Source: Nocardia wallacei
Lineage (GTDB): Bacteria > Actinomycetota > Actinomycetes > Mycobacteriales > Mycobacteriaceae
DNA length: 64,000 nucleotides
Assembly: GCF_014466955.1 (NCBI RefSeq)
Contig: NZ_AP023396.1
Location: forward strand, 6,572,001-6,636,000
Direction: 5' to 3'
The notes beneath the pieces were generated by a model. That model made no database searches and was not told the DNA's origin. It worked only from the letters and a program-made list of their open reading frames with translations. Shown here in pieces: positions 34,044 to 45,134 of the stretch (position 1 is its first letter; the number at the start of each line of letters is the position of its first letter). A program made the translations under genes and the position numbers.

Positions 34044-35009
34044 CTAGTCGCCAGTGGCTGCCAGCGCGTTCGCGCCGCCGACGATTTCACTGATTTCCTG
34101 CGTGATGTTGGCCTGCCGGATCGAGTTCGCCTGGCGGGTCAGGTTGTTCACCAGATCCGTGGCGTTGTCGGTGGCGGCCTTCATTGCGGTGCGGCGCGCG
34201 GCCGACTCCGAGGCGGCGGCCTCGAGCAATGACGAGTAGATCCGGGTGTTGACGTACTTCGGCAGCAGCGCGCCCAGCAGCGTCTCCGCGTCGGGCTCGA
34301 ACTCGTACTGCGCGGTGACGTTGGCGTCGGGACTGTCCGACACGAAATCCTCACCCAGCTCGTAGTTCTCGTCGACGAAGCTCACCTGGATCGGCGCCAG
34401 CCGACGCACTTCCGGCACCTGCGACAGCATCGACACGAAGCGGGTGTAGACGATGTGGATCTCGTCCACGCCCGCCATGGTGCCCGTGCCGTCGGCCGTC
34501 GGCACCTCGCCCTCGCCGCCCGCCATGAAAGCCTCGACCAGGTGGTTGCACGCGGCCGACGCGTCGGTGTAGTGCGGCTGCTGCGAGAACCCGACCCACG
34601 ACCCGTGCGGCTTGCGGCCACGGAAGGAGTAGTAGGTCAGCCCCTTGGCACCCATCACGTACAGCACCGGCTCCTTGCCCTCGGAGCGCAGCGTGGTCAT
34701 CAGTTCCTCGGCGCGCTTGAGCACGTTGGAGTTGTAGCCACCGGCCATGCCGCGGTCGCTGGTGATGACCAGCACCGCCGCACGGCTCGGGTTCGGACGT
34801 TCGGTCAGCAGCGGGTGCGTGAGATTCGTGGAGGCGCCAGCCAATTCGCCGAGCACCTTCGTGATCTCCTCCGCGTAGGGCTTCGCGGCGGCCACCCGGG
34901 CCTGGGCCTTGGTGATGCGCGAGGTCGCGATCAGCTCCTGGGCCTTGGTGATCTTCTTGATCGAACTCACACTGCGAATGCGGGAGCGCAGTTCGCGGAT
35001 GCTAGCCAT
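34044..35009 (-). CDS. atpG: F1Fo ATP synthase subunit gamma
   Basis: The rotor shaft subunit (321 aa). The N-terminal helix is [19 protein letters not shown] and the C-terminal helix ends in [19 protein letters not shown], the two that form the coiled-coil shaft. [17 protein letters not shown] is the conserved central motif. An actinobacterial insertion ([15 protein letters not shown]), the counterpart of the mycobacterial gamma loop, is visible near residue 170. GGAAGGGAG precedes the ATG. Confidence 0.96.
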   Translation of the reverse strand: MASIRELRSRIRSVSSIKKITKAQELIATSRITKAQARVAAAKPYAEEITKVLGELAGASTNLTHPLLTERPNPSRAAVLVITSDRGMAGGYNSNVLKRAEELMTTLRSEGKEPVLYVMGAKGLTYYSFRGRKPHGSWVGFSQQPHYTDASAACNHLVEAFMAGGEGEVPTADGTGTMAGVDEIHIVYTRFVSMLSQVPEVRRLAPIQVSFVDENYELGEDFVSDSPDANVTAQYEFEPDAETLLGALLPKYVNTRIYSSLLEAAASESAARRTAMKAATDNATDLVNNLTRQANSIRQANITQEISEIVGGANALAATGD

Positions 35010-35062
35010 TCGTCACACTCCCTTCCATTCGCTTGTCCGGCAATCGCACATGAGTCGTCTAC

Positions 35063-36700
35063 TTACTTCTCGACGCGCTTGCGCGTGACCGACAGCGATT
35101 CGACCTCTTCGTGGTCCAGCTCGCCGGCGCCGGGCTCGTTCACCACGCGGCTGCCGTCGGAGGCCAGGAAGCCCTGCTTGAACTTGTCGGTGGCCGCCTT
35201 GAACTGTTCGGCGGCCTCGCCCTCGAGCTTCTTGCCGCCCTCGATCGCCTTGAACGCGTCGGCGGCGTTGCGGTGCAGGTCTTCCAGCAGCTCGACGTTG
35301 AAGCGGCGGACGTCGGCGACCGGGACCGAGTCGTAGTAACCGGCGTCGACCAGGAAGATCGACACGATCTGGTCCTCGACCGGAACCGGGGCGTACTGGT
35401 CCTGCTTGAGCAGCTCGACCCAGCGGGCGCCGCGTTCCAGCTGCGCCAGCGAAGCGGCGTCCAGGTCGGAGGCGAAGGCCGAGAACGCCTCCAGCTCGCG
35501 GAACTGCGCCAGCTCCAGACGCAGCGAACCGGCCACGCCCTTCATGCCCTTGGTCTGCGCGGCGCCACCGACGCGGGAGACGGAGGTACCGACGTTGATC
35601 GCCGGGCGCACACCCTTGTTGAACAGGTCGGACTCGAGGAAGACCTGGCCGTCGGTGATGGAGATGACGTTGGTCGGGATGAACGCCGAGACGTCACCGG
35701 CCTTGGTCTCGATGATCGGCAGACCGGTCATCGAACCCGCGCCCATCTCGTCGGACAGCTTCGCGCAGCGCTCCAGCAGGCGCGAGTGCAGGTAGAACAC
35801 GTCGCCGGGGTACGCCTCGCGGCCCGGCGGGCGGCGCAGCAGCAGCGAGATCGCGCGGTAGGCCTCGGCCTGCTTGGACAGGTCGTCGAACACGATCAGG
35901 ACGTGCTTGCCCTGGTACATCCAGTGCTGGCCGATGGCCGAGCCGGTGTAGGGGGCCAGCCACTTGAAGCCCGCGGAATCCGATGCCGGGGCGGCGACGA
36001 TGGTGGTGTAGTCCATCGCGCCGTGCGCCTCGAGGGCGGCCTTGACGCCCGCGATGGTCGAACCCTTCTGGCCGATGGCGACGTAGATGCAGCGCATCTG
36101 CCTGCTGGGGTCGCCCGACTCCCAGTTCGACTTCTGGTTCAGGATGGCGTCGATGCAGACGGCGGTCTTGCCCGTCTTGCGGTCGCCGATGATCAGCTGA
36201 CGCTGGCCGCGGCCGATCGCGGTCAGCGCGTCGATGGCGGTGATGCCGGTGGCCATCGGCTCGCCGACCGGCTGGCGCTCCAGCACGGTGGCGGCCTGCA
36301 ACTCCAGCACGCGGCGGTCGTCGGCCTCGATGTCGCCCAGGCCGTCGATCGGCTGGCCGAGCGGGTTCACCACGCGGCCCAGGAACTTGTCGCCGACCGG
36401 CACCGAGAGCACGTCACCGGTGCGGCGGACCTGCTGGCCCTCCTCGATGGTGTCGAACTCACCCAGGATGACCGCGCCGATCTCGGTGTCCTCGAGGTTC
36501 AGCGCGACGCCCAGCACGCCGCCCGGGAACTCGAGCAGCTCGTTGGCCATCGCCGACGGCAGGCCGCTGATGTGGGCGATACCGTCGCTGGTGTCGGTGA
36601 CGACACCGATTTCCTCGATGGAGGTCTCGGGGGTGTAGCTCTGGGTGTAGCTCTCGATCGCGCTACGGATCTCATCGGGGGAGATCGTCAGCTCCGCCAT
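35063..36700 (-). CDS. atpA: F1Fo ATP synthase subunit alpha
   Basis: The non-catalytic nucleotide-binding alpha subunit (545 aa, mycobacterial 549). Walker [17 protein letters not shown]; signature [19 protein letters not shown] near residue 365. The C-terminal extension beyond the E. coli protein ([18 protein letters not shown]) corresponds to the region that in mycobacteria suppresses ATP hydrolysis. ATG 36700 ([12 protein letters not shown]) has AGGAAG upstream; the frame is open to 36763 but that part lies in the atpH-atpA gap. Confidence 0.97.
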   Translation of the reverse strand: MAELTISPDEIRSAIESYTQSYTPETSIEEIGVVTDTSDGIAHISGLPSAMANELLEFPGGVLGVALNLEDTEIGAVILGEFDTIEEGQQVRRTGDVLSVPVGDKFLGRVVNPLGQPIDGLGDIEADDRRVLELQAATVLERQPVGEPMATGITAIDALTAIGRGQRQLIIGDRKTGKTAVCIDAILNQKSNWESGDPSRQMRCIYVAIGQKGSTIAGVKAALEAHGAMDYTTIVAAPASDSAGFKWLAPYTGSAIGQHWMYQGKHVLIVFDDLSKQAEAYRAISLLLRRPPGREAYPGDVFYLHSRLLERCAKLSDEMGAGSMTGLPIIETKAGDVSAFIPTNVISITDGQVFLESDLFNKGVRPAINVGTSVSRVGGAAQTKGMKGVAGSLRLELAQFRELEAFSAFASDLDAASLAQLERGARWVELLKQDQYAPVPVEDQIVSIFLVDAGYYDSVPVADVRRFNVELLEDLHRNAADAFKAIEGGKKLEGEAAEQFKAATDKFKQGFLASDGSRVVNEPGAGELDHEEVESLSVTRKRVEK

Positions 36701-36759
36701 GTTCTTCCTGCTCTCGCTGTCTGGTCTGGTATGTCGGGGGGTTGCGGTGCTCGGGTGAC

Positions 36760-37569
36760 TCACCCGAGGGACTGGCGCAAGCGCTGCAGTCGGCCGACGG
36801 CGCTACCGTCGATCACGTCGTCGCCGATCCGCACGACGACACCGGCCAGCAGGGCCGGGTCGACCTGGACGTGCACCGTGACCGGCTTGTCGTAGATGCG
36901 CTGCAGCGAGGCCGCCAGGTGCTCCCGCTGCTGCGGTGTCAGGGCGGTGGCGGCCCGCACGTGCGCGACGATCTGCTTGCGCAGCGACGCCGCCAGGTCG
37001 GACAGCCCGTCGAAGACGACGCCGACATCGCCGTGCGCGCGGCCGACCGCCTGCTCGGCCAGCTGCAGCGTGATGTCCTCGACCTTGCCGGTGAGCAGCC
37101 GCTGGAGCAGGCCGCGCTTGTCCGCCGCGGTCTTGCCGCGATCGGCCAGCGCCTGTTCCAGAGTCGGGTTGTCCTCGACGATGCGGCCGAGCCGGAACAG
37201 CTCGTCCTCCACCGCGTCGATGCGCCCGCGGTCGGCCGCCGCCCGCAGCAGCGCCTCCTGCCCGAGCAGCACCAGGGTGTCGACCAGATCCCGGGTGCGG
37301 GACCAGTCCTGAGCGACGGCCGTGGTCAGCACGGCCGTGGTGGCGGCGCTGATCTTCCCGCCGAAAACGCGTTCGGCCAGTTCGGCGCGCGCCGAACTCG
37401 ACACCGACTTATCCGCGAGCGCCACACGCAGCGAACGCTGGTCGTCGAGTACTGCGACAACGGCGAACAGTTCGGAGCCCGTCGTGGCGGCGACGGAGTC
37501 GCTCCCGGTGAGAGCGGCCGAAAGAGCTTCCCGCGCACGGGAACTCGCCTCGCGGCTCGCTGCGTACAT
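36760..37569 (-). CDS. atpH: F1Fo ATP synthase subunit delta
   Basis: Delta (269 aa) clamps the peripheral stalk to the top of F1. It has the OSCP fold: an N-terminal helical bundle ([14 protein letters not shown] onward) and the C-terminal signature [20 protein letters not shown]. In Mycobacterium delta is fused behind a second b subunit (about 445 aa); here there is no fused b domain, which separates this organism from mycobacteria. ATG 37569 follows GGGAAG; GTG 37584 is possible. Confidence 0.93.
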   Translation of the reverse strand: MYAASREASSRAREALSAALTGSDSVAATTGSELFAVVAVLDDQRSLRVALADKSVSSSARAELAERVFGGKISAATTAVLTTAVAQDWSRTRDLVDTLVLLGQEALLRAAADRGRIDAVEDELFRLGRIVEDNPTLEQALADRGKTAADKRGLLQRLLTGKVEDITLQLAEQAVGRAHGDVGVVFDGLSDLAASLRKQIVAHVRAATALTPQQREHLAASLQRIYDKPVTVHVQVDPALLAGVVVRIGDDVIDGSAVGRLQRLRQSLG

Positions 37570-37639
37570 GCTTCCCACTTTCACTGTGTTGGACCCAATC
37601 CTGCGCGGGACGGCCGACGGCCGACCCGCTCAGGCGTGG

Positions 37640-38197
37640 TTACCTTCCGACCCCGATGCCGGCCTTCTCGTCCAGTTCGGTGAGGAACCGGTCGATCGAC
37701 GCCGCCTGCTTGGCCTCGTCCGACACCGACTGCCCGATGATCTTCTCGGCCAGGTCGACGGCGGTGCTGCCCAGTTCCGAGCGCAGCTCGGTCACGATCT
37801 GCTGACGCTGCGCCTCCAGCTGCGCGTGCCCCGACGCCACGATGCGATCCGCCTCGGCCTGCGCCTCGGACCGCAGTTGCGCGAGGATCTGCTGACCCTG
37901 GTTGCGCGCCTCTTCACGGATGCGCGCGGCCTCGAGCCGGGCCTCGGCCAGTTGCTGCTGGTACTGCTCCAGCGTCGCCTGCGCCTCGGCCTGCGCGGCC
38001 TCGGCCCGGGCGATGCCGCCCTCGATCTTGTTCGACCGTTCGTCGAGCACCTTCGACAGCCGCGGGATCACGTACTTGTAGAAGACGAACGCGATGACGG
38101 CCACGACGATGAGCGACCATACGATGTCGTACACCTCGGGGAGCAGCGGATTTCTGTCCTCCGCTGCTTCCTCGGCGAGCAAATGGATCCCGTTCAT
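37640..38197 (-). CDS. atpF: F1Fo ATP synthase subunit b
   Basis: Peripheral-stalk subunit b (185 aa). One transmembrane helix at about residues 24-44 ([20 protein letters not shown]) is followed by a long helical, Gln/Glu/Ala-rich arm ([20 protein letters not shown]) that dimerises and reaches subunit delta. It lies 5 bp after atpE and upstream of atpH. Confidence 0.95.
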   Translation of the reverse strand: MNGIHLLAEEAAEDRNPLLPEVYDIVWSLIVVAVIAFVFYKYVIPRLSKVLDERSNKIEGGIARAEAAQAEAQATLEQYQQQLAEARLEAARIREEARNQGQQILAQLRSEAQAEADRIVASGHAQLEAQRQQIVTELRSELGSTAVDLAEKIIGQSVSDEAKQAASIDRFLTELDEKAGIGVGR

Positions 38198-38202
38198 GGC
38201 AA

Positions 38203-38523
<321 letters not shown>

Positions 38524-39354
38524 TCAGTGCGAATCCGCGTGCTGCGCCAGGCCGATGTACACGGCGGTCAGCAGGGCGAACACGTAGGCCTGCAGGAAGA
38601 TCACCAGGATCTCGAACAAGGTGAAGGCGAATCCACCGAGCAGCGCGAACGGCGACAGGCCCTTCATCCACGCGGCGCCGTCGAACAGGAAGAACTGGGT
38701 CGCCGAGAAGAACAGCACCAGCATGATGTGTCCGGCCAGCATGTTCGCCATGAGTCGGACGGTCAGCGTGAACGGGCGCAGGATGAAGGTCGAGATGAAC
38801 TCGATCGGGATCAGCAGCACGTGCATCGCGGGCGGCACATTGGGCACCACGATGCTCGAGCGCATGTACTTCCAGAAGCCGTACTTCTTGATGCCGATGG
38901 CGTTGAACGCGATATAGGCGATGATGGCCAGCACCAGCGGCATGCCGATTCGCGCGTTCGAGGAGATGTTCAGGAACGGGATGATGCTGGAGAAGTTCAG
39001 GAACAGCACCGTGAAGAAGATCGTCGCGATCAGCGGGAAATACTTCCGGCCCGTTTCCTTACCGAGTACTTCGTCGCAGATCTGCTCCTTGACGAACAGC
39101 AGGCCGTACTCCGCGATGTTCTGCAGACCGCGCGGCACGATCTTGGGGCTGCGGAATGCGAGCAACATCACCGCAATCAGAACCGCCGCCATCACGATGC
39201 GGATCAGCATCAAACGGTCGAGCTCGAAAGGCGTCCCCTCGAACAGCACAGCTGGAGGGAAGAAATCTGACAGCGAAGGCGCGTGGAACTCGCCCGCCAA
39301 AGTGGTGACGCTCAGCGTTCTCTCCCGTGTTCGGGCCGCGGGCCGTGTTTCCAC
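38524..39354 (-). CDS. atpB: F1Fo ATP synthase subunit a
   Basis: The stator channel subunit that passes protons to the c ring (up to 276 aa, five to six helices). Essential Arg is in ILRPFTLTVRLMANMLAGH, and the C-terminal helix ILVIFLQAYVFALLTAVYIG carries the conserved Gln. Start is unclear: GTG 39354 is the only standard start ahead of the conserved region, but it lacks a ribosome site. A CTG codon (39312, product beginning LSVTTLAGEFHAP) has GGGAGAG just upstream, so a non-standard start is possible. Confidence 0.93.
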   Translation of the reverse strand: METRPAARTRERTLSVTTLAGEFHAPSLSDFFPPAVLFEGTPFELDRLMLIRIVMAAVLIAVMLLAFRSPKIVPRGLQNIAEYGLLFVKEQICDEVLGKETGRKYFPLIATIFFTVLFLNFSSIIPFLNISSNARIGMPLVLAIIAYIAFNAIGIKKYGFWKYMRSSIVVPNVPPAMHVLLIPIEFISTFILRPFTLTVRLMANMLAGHIMLVLFFSATQFFLFDGAAWMKGLSPFALLGGFAFTLFEILVIFLQAYVFALLTAVYIGLAQHADSH

Positions 39355-39607
39355 CCGCGGTTCGATCGGACATTGACGATCTTGTGGTCGACTCAGGTCG
39401 GCTCGAGTTCGTCAGCAGCTGCGCGGGGTCACCCGCCGTGGCGTCTGTACGTCGGCGACATCGTCGACGGTGCAGAGCCGAACCCCCTCAGGTCCGGCAC
39501 GGCTGTAAGCATAACCGCCAGGTTCGCGATCTTGTGATCGCCCCTGTGATAGCTGCTTACGGTAAAGAGTTTACCAAGCTATCTACGACAACGTGTAGGG
39601 GGTGCGC
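39355..39607 (-). promoter_or_regulatory. atpI-atpB intergenic region with palindrome
   Basis: The 253-bp gap inside the otherwise tightly packed atp operon is more AT-rich than its surroundings. It contains GGTAAAGAGTTTACC at 39561-39575, a 6+6 bp palindrome with 3-nt centre, which includes a TAAACT hexamer on the minus strand. It probably houses the main promoter of atpB-atpC, but the -35 could not be fixed. Confidence 0.4.
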
Positions 39608-40060
39608 TCAAACATTTGAACGATCTTGGTCGGCGCGCTCGTCGGGCGTCTCGACCACCGGAACTCGTTGGCGCAGTAGACCGTACGTCTCCGCGCCCAG
39701 AACGATCAGCAGCGCGCCGACCACGGTGAGGAACAGGGTGCCCGGACTGTAGAACTCGAACTGCTTCAGCACGGCCACCACGATCATCACCACCAGCAGC
39801 TTGCCGACCCAGCTGCCCAGCATCACCATGCCCTGGACGCCGGATTCCAATTTCGCGCTGAACAGCACCAACGCCGCCGTGGTGAGAATGAAGAAGCCGC
39901 CGATGGCCGACCCGATCAACGCGCCCCACAGACCGGGCAGCCCGGCGAAAATCGAGCCGAGGACGGCCGAGAGCACCACCAGCGCGATCAGACCGGCGAT
40001 GCCGTAGCGCAGCGCCGCCCGCAACGGGGCGTCGGGATGGTACTCGGATGCCGTGCTCAC
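39608..40060 (-). CDS. atpI: AtpI-like membrane protein at head of atp operon
   Basis: A 150-aa protein with about four membrane helices (LRYGIAGLIALVVLSAVLG, WGALIGSAIGGFFILTTAALV, WVGKLLVVMIVVAVL, TLFLTVVGALLIVLG). It corresponds in place to mycobacterial Rv1303/AtpI, thought to help c-ring assembly or ion supply. GTG 40060 starts 14 bp after the wecA stop. It lacks a ribosome site, but TAGAGT sits 7 nt upstream, so it may be translated from a leaderless transcript. Confidence 0.75.
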   Translation of the reverse strand: MSTASEYHPDAPLRAALRYGIAGLIALVVLSAVLGSIFAGLPGLWGALIGSAIGGFFILTTAALVLFSAKLESGVQGMVMLGSWVGKLLVVMIVVAVLKQFEFYSPGTLFLTVVGALLIVLGAETYGLLRQRVPVVETPDERADQDRSNV

Positions 40061-40074
40061 GCGGGCCACTCTAC

Positions 40075-41250
40075 CTATTCGGTGTGCGCGCCCCGACCGC
40101 GCGGTATCCAGCGCCGCAATCCCAGCGCCTCCCGCAGCGACGGCACCGCCGTCACCACCAATGCGAAAACCAGCCCGGCCGCGAACAGCAGCACCACCAG
40201 ACGCCGATCCATCAAAGACGTACCGACCGCCCCGAATGCCAGCACACCCACCCACAGATAGATCGTCAGCACCACGCGCCGCTGCGAATGACCGATCTGC
40301 AACAGCCGGTGATGCAGATGCATTTTGTCCGGTGTGGAGAAACTCACGCCGGCCCGCACTCGCCGCACGATAGCCAGCACGAGATCCAATACCGGGATGA
40401 ACATCACGGCACCGACGAGCAACAGGGGAGACAACAGACCGACGAAGTCGCGGGGGCCGTATCCGGTGAGCGGAATTCGCCCGGAAGCGCCGGTGGAGAT
40501 GGCCGCCAGCATGAGTCCGATCAGCATGGAACCCGAGTCACCCATGAATATGCGGGCGGGCTGAAAATTGTGCGGGAGGAATCCCAGGCAAGCACCGGCG
40601 AGGGCGGCGGCCAGCAAAGCGGGCGGATAGGTGCTGACGTCACCGCCCTGCGCGTAGAGCAATCCCATCGAGAACACGAACACCGCGCCCGCGCAGATCA
40701 GGCCCAGTCCGGCGGCCAGACCGTCCATGCCGTCGACGAAATTCATGGCGTTGATCATGGTGACCGTGATGACGACCGTCACCAATCCGCCCTGCAGCGC
40801 GTCCAGTACCACCGTGGTCTGATTGAAAGGGTTGTAGATGACGACCCAGCTCAAGCCGATCACGGCCATCACACCGGCCGCCGTGATCTGTCCGACGAAT
40901 TTGGTCAGGGCATCCAGGCCCCAGCGGTCGTCGACTATGCCCACCAACACGATCAGTGTGCTGGCGACCAGCACGGCGGGAATGTCCGGCGCGAAATCGA
41001 ATCCTCGGCGCAGCGCGGGCAATTGGTGCGCGAACAGCACCGCGGCGACCACGCCGATGTACATTCCGACGCCGCCCATGCGCGGGGTCGGCTTCACGTG
41101 GACGTCGCGTTCCCGGGGCACCGCCACCGCACCGAACGCGATGGCCAGCACCCGAATTCCGCCTGTCGACAGCAACGTCACGACCGCCGACACCAGCAGC
41201 ACCAGAAGTAGCTCGCGCAGCGGAACCACCGCGCTCTGACTGAAACCCAT
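40075..41250 (-). CDS. wecA: undecaprenyl-phosphate GlcNAc-1-phosphate transferase
   Basis: A polytopic membrane enzyme (391 aa) that transfers GlcNAc-1-phosphate to decaprenyl phosphate, starting the linker between arabinogalactan and peptidoglycan in mycolate bacteria (Rv1302 counterpart). PNPT motifs seen: KPTPRMGGVGMYIG, LVGIVDDRWGLDALTK (catalytic Asp pair), NAMNFVDGMDGLAAGL and the HxHHRL-type DKMHLHHRLLQIGHSQR. It starts 11 bp downstream of tsaC and precedes the atp operon. Confidence 0.92.
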   Translation of the reverse strand: MGFSQSAVVPLRELLLVLLVSAVVTLLSTGGIRVLAIAFGAVAVPRERDVHVKPTPRMGGVGMYIGVVAAVLFAHQLPALRRGFDFAPDIPAVLVASTLIVLVGIVDDRWGLDALTKFVGQITAAGVMAVIGLSWVVIYNPFNQTTVVLDALQGGLVTVVITVTMINAMNFVDGMDGLAAGLGLICAGAVFVFSMGLLYAQGGDVSTYPPALLAAALAGACLGFLPHNFQPARIFMGDSGSMLIGLMLAAISTGASGRIPLTGYGPRDFVGLLSPLLLVGAVMFIPVLDLVLAIVRRVRAGVSFSTPDKMHLHHRLLQIGHSQRRVVLTIYLWVGVLAFGAVGTSLMDRRLVVLLFAAGLVFALVVTAVPSLREALGLRRWIPRGRGAHTE

Positions 41251-41261
41251 CTACCGGGCCG

Positions 41262-41936
41262 TCACCGCGTCGCCTCGGATGTCAGCCGATCGGGTGACAA
41301 GCCCAGTACCTCGGCAACCTGCGCCGCGGTGACGGCGCCTTCGCGCAGAATACGCGGAGTGTCGGCCGTGAGATCGACGATGGTGGAGGCAACGCCGTGC
41401 TCCGCCTTGCCGCCATCCAGATACACGCTCACCAACTCGCCCAGCTGATCGCGGGCCTCGTCGACGGTCGTGGCGGGCGGCTGTCCGGAGACATTGGCGC
41501 TCGACACCGCGAGCGGGCCCACCTCGCGCAGCAGTTCCAGCGCGACCGGATGCAGCGGCATGCGCAACATGACCGTGCCGCGCGCATCACCGAGATCCCA
41601 CGCCAGCGAGGGCGCCTGCTGCACCACCAGGCTCAACCCGCCGGGCCAGAACGCCCGGATCAGCTCGCGGGCCTGCGACTGCACCGAGAACACCAGGCCA
41701 TCGATGGTGTTCCAGGAACCGACCAGGACCGGCACCGGCATGTCCCGGCCGCGCCGCTTGGCGGCCAGCAGGGCGGCGACGGCCGCCGAATCGAACGCGT
41801 CCGCGGCGAGGCCGTACACCGTATCGGTCGGGATCACCGCCAGCCGACCGGACTTCAGGGCGGTTCTCGCCGCGGTGAGCCCAGCGGCCCGCGAGTCGGG
41901 ATCGGAGCAGTCGTAGACGGTACTCACGCCGCCCAT
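41262..41936 (-). CDS. tsaC: L-threonylcarbamoyladenylate synthase
   Basis: Makes threonylcarbamoyl-AMP, used for the t6A37 base of ANN-decoding tRNAs. The YrdC fold is evident: SGRLAVIPTDTVYGLAADAF, AAKRRGRDMPVPVLVGS and VSSANVSGQPPATTVDEAR. At 224 aa it lacks the Sua5 C-terminal domain. ATG 41936 or GTG 41927 (VSTVYDCSD) could be the start; no ribosome site favours either strongly. It lies downstream of prmC-prfA in gene order and next to wecA, as in M. tuberculosis. Confidence 0.9.
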   Translation of the reverse strand: MGGVSTVYDCSDPDSRAAGLTAARTALKSGRLAVIPTDTVYGLAADAFDSAAVAALLAAKRRGRDMPVPVLVGSWNTIDGLVFSVQSQARELIRAFWPGGLSLVVQQAPSLAWDLGDARGTVMLRMPLHPVALELLREVGPLAVSSANVSGQPPATTVDEARDQLGELVSVYLDGGKAEHGVASTIVDLTADTPRILREGAVTAAQVAEVLGLSPDRLTSEATR

Positions 41937-42119
41937 CTTGTCATGTGACCGAGCTCAATCCCCCAGCGAGTGCGCCGCAGCGCCCGGGGACCCGGCGGAA
42001 GCGGTTGCTGCAAACGCCCGGTTACCGGTTGCGCCCGATTTCGATCCGGACATACGCCCGCGAGACCCGCGGCAGAATCCCGCCAGCGATGCGCGTGCGA
42101 CCGGTCGATAGTGGTTGAT

Positions 42120-42572
42120 ATGACCACTACTTCACGGAGCACTGCTGATGTCGCGGTGCTGGAGGGTATGTATCGGGCGGAGGCGGAATATCTCGCGGCG
42201 GGTGGACCGGGGCGAGCGTCGTTCGCCACGCTCGCGCCGTTCTTCGCGGCGGATGTCGTGCTGTATCAGGCCGACGGGCTGCCCTATGGCGGGATCTGGC
42301 GCGGGCACGCCGGGATGGAGCAATTCTTTCGGGCGATGAGCGGGGTGTGGGAGCGATTCGAGATGGTCGAACAGAGCTTTCTGAGTGCGAAGTCTCCGCT
42401 CGTGATCCGCACCTGGGTGCGTGCCCGGGCGCGGGCGACGGGCCGGGATCTGGAGTTTCCGATTCTGCAGACCATCACCGTCACCGACGGCTGCATCGCC
42501 GAGGTACGACCGTTCTACTGGGATACCGCCGCCATTGCCGACGCCTGCCGTATCCGCTCGGGGCATATCTGA
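42120..42572 (+). CDS. SnoaL-like (NTF2 fold) protein
   Basis: A 150-aa protein with the cone-shaped NTF2-like fold: LEGMYRAEAEYLAAG, FFAADVVLYQADGLPYGGIW, HAGMEQFFRAMSGVWERFEM and the last strand IAEVRPFYWDTAAIADACR. Such proteins are small isomerases, cyclases or detoxifying enzymes; no substrate is suggested by context. It is the only plus-strand gene between the glucan region and 45.4 kb apart from the ones near 18-20 kb, sits between tsaC and prmC, and is absent from this place in M. tuberculosis, so it is probably inserted. ATG 42120 lacks a clear ribosome site. Confidence 0.7.
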   Translation: MTTTSRSTADVAVLEGMYRAEAEYLAAGGPGRASFATLAPFFAADVVLYQADGLPYGGIWRGHAGMEQFFRAMSGVWERFEMVEQSFLSAKSPLVIRTWVRARARATGRDLEFPILQTITVTDGCIAEVRPFYWDTAAIADACRIRSGHI

Positions 42573-42626
42573 GACAGAACGCCGGATCGGCGGATGAAAG
42601 TGCTTGGTGCCCTTATGAATCGGCGC

Positions 42627-43508
42627 TCAGCTCGCGCGAGTGCGGCGGGCGGCCACGAAACGGGGCCTGCCCGCGAGGTCCGGGTGCTCGGCGACCTCGG
42701 TGAACCCGCCGTGCGCGGTGAACAGGGCGGCGGTCTGCGAGCCGTTGGTGTCGTCGTGTTCGACCGCCGCGACGCCGTCCGCGCGGAGCAGGCGGGCGAT
42801 GGTGCCGATCATGGGGCGGATGACCGCGAGGCCGTCGGCGCCGCCGAACAGGGCGCGGTGCGGATCGTGGTCGCGCACTTCGGGTTCCAGCCGCGCCGAG
42901 GTGGGGATGTAGGGCGGATTGGCGACCACCACGTCGACGCGGCCGTCGAGATCCGTCAGGATCGACGGGTCGGTGACATCGCCGGCGTGCACGGCGATCG
43001 CCGTGTCACCGGCGGCGGCGCAGCGGTCGGCATTGCGCCGGGCCCAGTTCAGCGCGGCCGCATCGAGTTCCACCGCGTGCACCTCGGCATCGGGGCGCGC
43101 GTGCGCGATCGCCAGTGCCAGCGCACCCGACCCCGTGCACAGGTCCACGACGATCGGTGGATGCTCGTGCCCCGCCGCCGCCAACTGCGCCAGCGCCCAC
43201 GCGAACAGCAACTCGGTCTCCGGTCGCGGCACGAACACGCCCGGGCCCACCACCAGGTCGATCTCCCCCATCGCCGCCGTGCCGGTGAGGTGCTGCAGCG
43301 GCACGCGCTCGGCCCGCCGCGCCACCAGCTTCTGGAACTCACTCAGCTGTTCGGGCGTCACCATCGGAATCAGCGCCAGCCGTGGACGTTCCACGCCGAG
43401 GACGTGAGCGGCCAGCGACTCGGCATCGACACGCGGGCTGTGCACCCCCGCGGCCTGGAGTGTCTGCTCGGCCGCCAGGACCGCTGGGCGTAAGGGAACT
43501 CGAGTCAC
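42627..43508 (-). CDS. prmC: release factor glutamine methyltransferase
   Basis: PrmC (HemK) methylates the glutamine of the GGQ motif in RF1 and RF2, using S-adenosylmethionine. The protein (293 aa) has the helical N-domain (EQTLQAAGVHSPRVDAESLA), the linker PLQHLTGTAAMGEIDL, FVPRPETELLFAWA, SAM motif VDLCTGSGALALA and catalytic NPPY in VVANPPYIPTSA. GTG 43508 is preferred; ATG 43547 would add 13 residues. It follows prfA, its substrate gene, by 73 bp. Confidence 0.92.
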   Translation of the reverse strand: MTRVPLRPAVLAAEQTLQAAGVHSPRVDAESLAAHVLGVERPRLALIPMVTPEQLSEFQKLVARRAERVPLQHLTGTAAMGEIDLVVGPGVFVPRPETELLFAWALAQLAAAGHEHPPIVVDLCTGSGALALAIAHARPDAEVHAVELDAAALNWARRNADRCAAAGDTAIAVHAGDVTDPSILTDLDGRVDVVVANPPYIPTSARLEPEVRDHDPHRALFGGADGLAVIRPMIGTIARLLRADGVAAVEHDDTNGSQTAALFTAHGGFTEVAEHPDLAGRPRFVAARRTRAS

Positions 43509-43581
43509 ATCGTCCAGCGTGCCCGACGCGATCGGGTCACCCAACATGAGTGCCCCGGGGCCGACCGGCCGGGGCCGCGAG

Positions 43582-44661
<1,080 letters not shown>

Positions 44662-44704
44662 CGCCTGTGCTCCTGTTATTTTTGGCGCCGCCTTCGGCGT
44701 CGCG

Positions 44705-44796
44705 GTTCGCGGCCCCTGAGGCTCGATTCTTCCCTCCTCCGCTCCTCCGCTTCGCTCCCCCGCTCCGTCGGTCCAGAATCGAGCCGGGCCGCGAAC
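44705..44796 (-). promoter_or_regulatory. long imperfect stem-loop in prfA leader
   Basis: GTTCGCGGCCC (44705-44715) pairs with 44786-44796 and GGCTCGATTC (44720-44729) pairs with 44776-44785, giving 21 bp interrupted by a 4-nt bulge and closed by a 46-nt pyrimidine-rich loop (purine-rich on the minus strand). It lies 44 nt upstream of the prfA start. Confidence 0.6.
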
Positions 44797-44853
44797 ATGG
44801 GGAGTGAACCTTGGTGGGAAGGGCCTTGTCGGGGTCCTACTTCTGCCGAAACG

Positions 44854-44891
44854 CGCCGACGCCCGGCCTGCGGACAGGACGGGCGTCGGCG
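44854..44891 (-). terminator. rpmE terminator hairpin
   Basis: A perfect 12-bp stem, CGCCGACGCCCG (44854-44865) with CGGGCGTCGGCG (44880-44891), and a 14-nt loop begin 7 nt after the rpmE stop. It would separate rpmE from prfA. Confidence 0.75.
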
Positions 44892-44897
44892 GTCGGG

Positions 44898-45134
44898 CTA
44901 GCTGGCGTCTGCTTCGGCGCCCTTCTTGGCGCGCTTGCCGTAGCGGGCCTCGAAGCGGGCGACGCGGCCGCCGGTGTCCAGGATCTTCTGCTTGCCCGTG
45001 TAGAACGGGTGGCACTGGGAGCAGACCTCGACGTTGATGTGGCCCGACTCCTTGGTGCTGCGAGTCTGGAAGGTGTTGCCGCAACCGCAGACCACGGTGG
45101 TCGGCACGTACGTGGGGTGGATTCCTGCCTTCAT
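44898..45134 (-). CDS. rpmE: 50S ribosomal protein L31, zinc-binding form
   Basis: A 78-aa ribosomal protein with the four zinc cysteines of the C+ form: CGC in [13 protein letters not shown] and CSQC in [15 protein letters not shown]. FDxxGR-like [15 protein letters not shown] ends the core. It is therefore expected to act as a zinc store, being exchanged for a Cys-less paralogue under zinc limitation (family knowledge). AAAGGA lies 6 nt before ATG 45134. Its place between rho and prfA is conserved. Confidence 0.95.
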   Translation of the reverse strand: MKAGIHPTYVPTTVVCGCGNTFQTRSTKESGHINVEVCSQCHPFYTGKQKILDTGGRVARFEARYGKRAKKGAEADAS

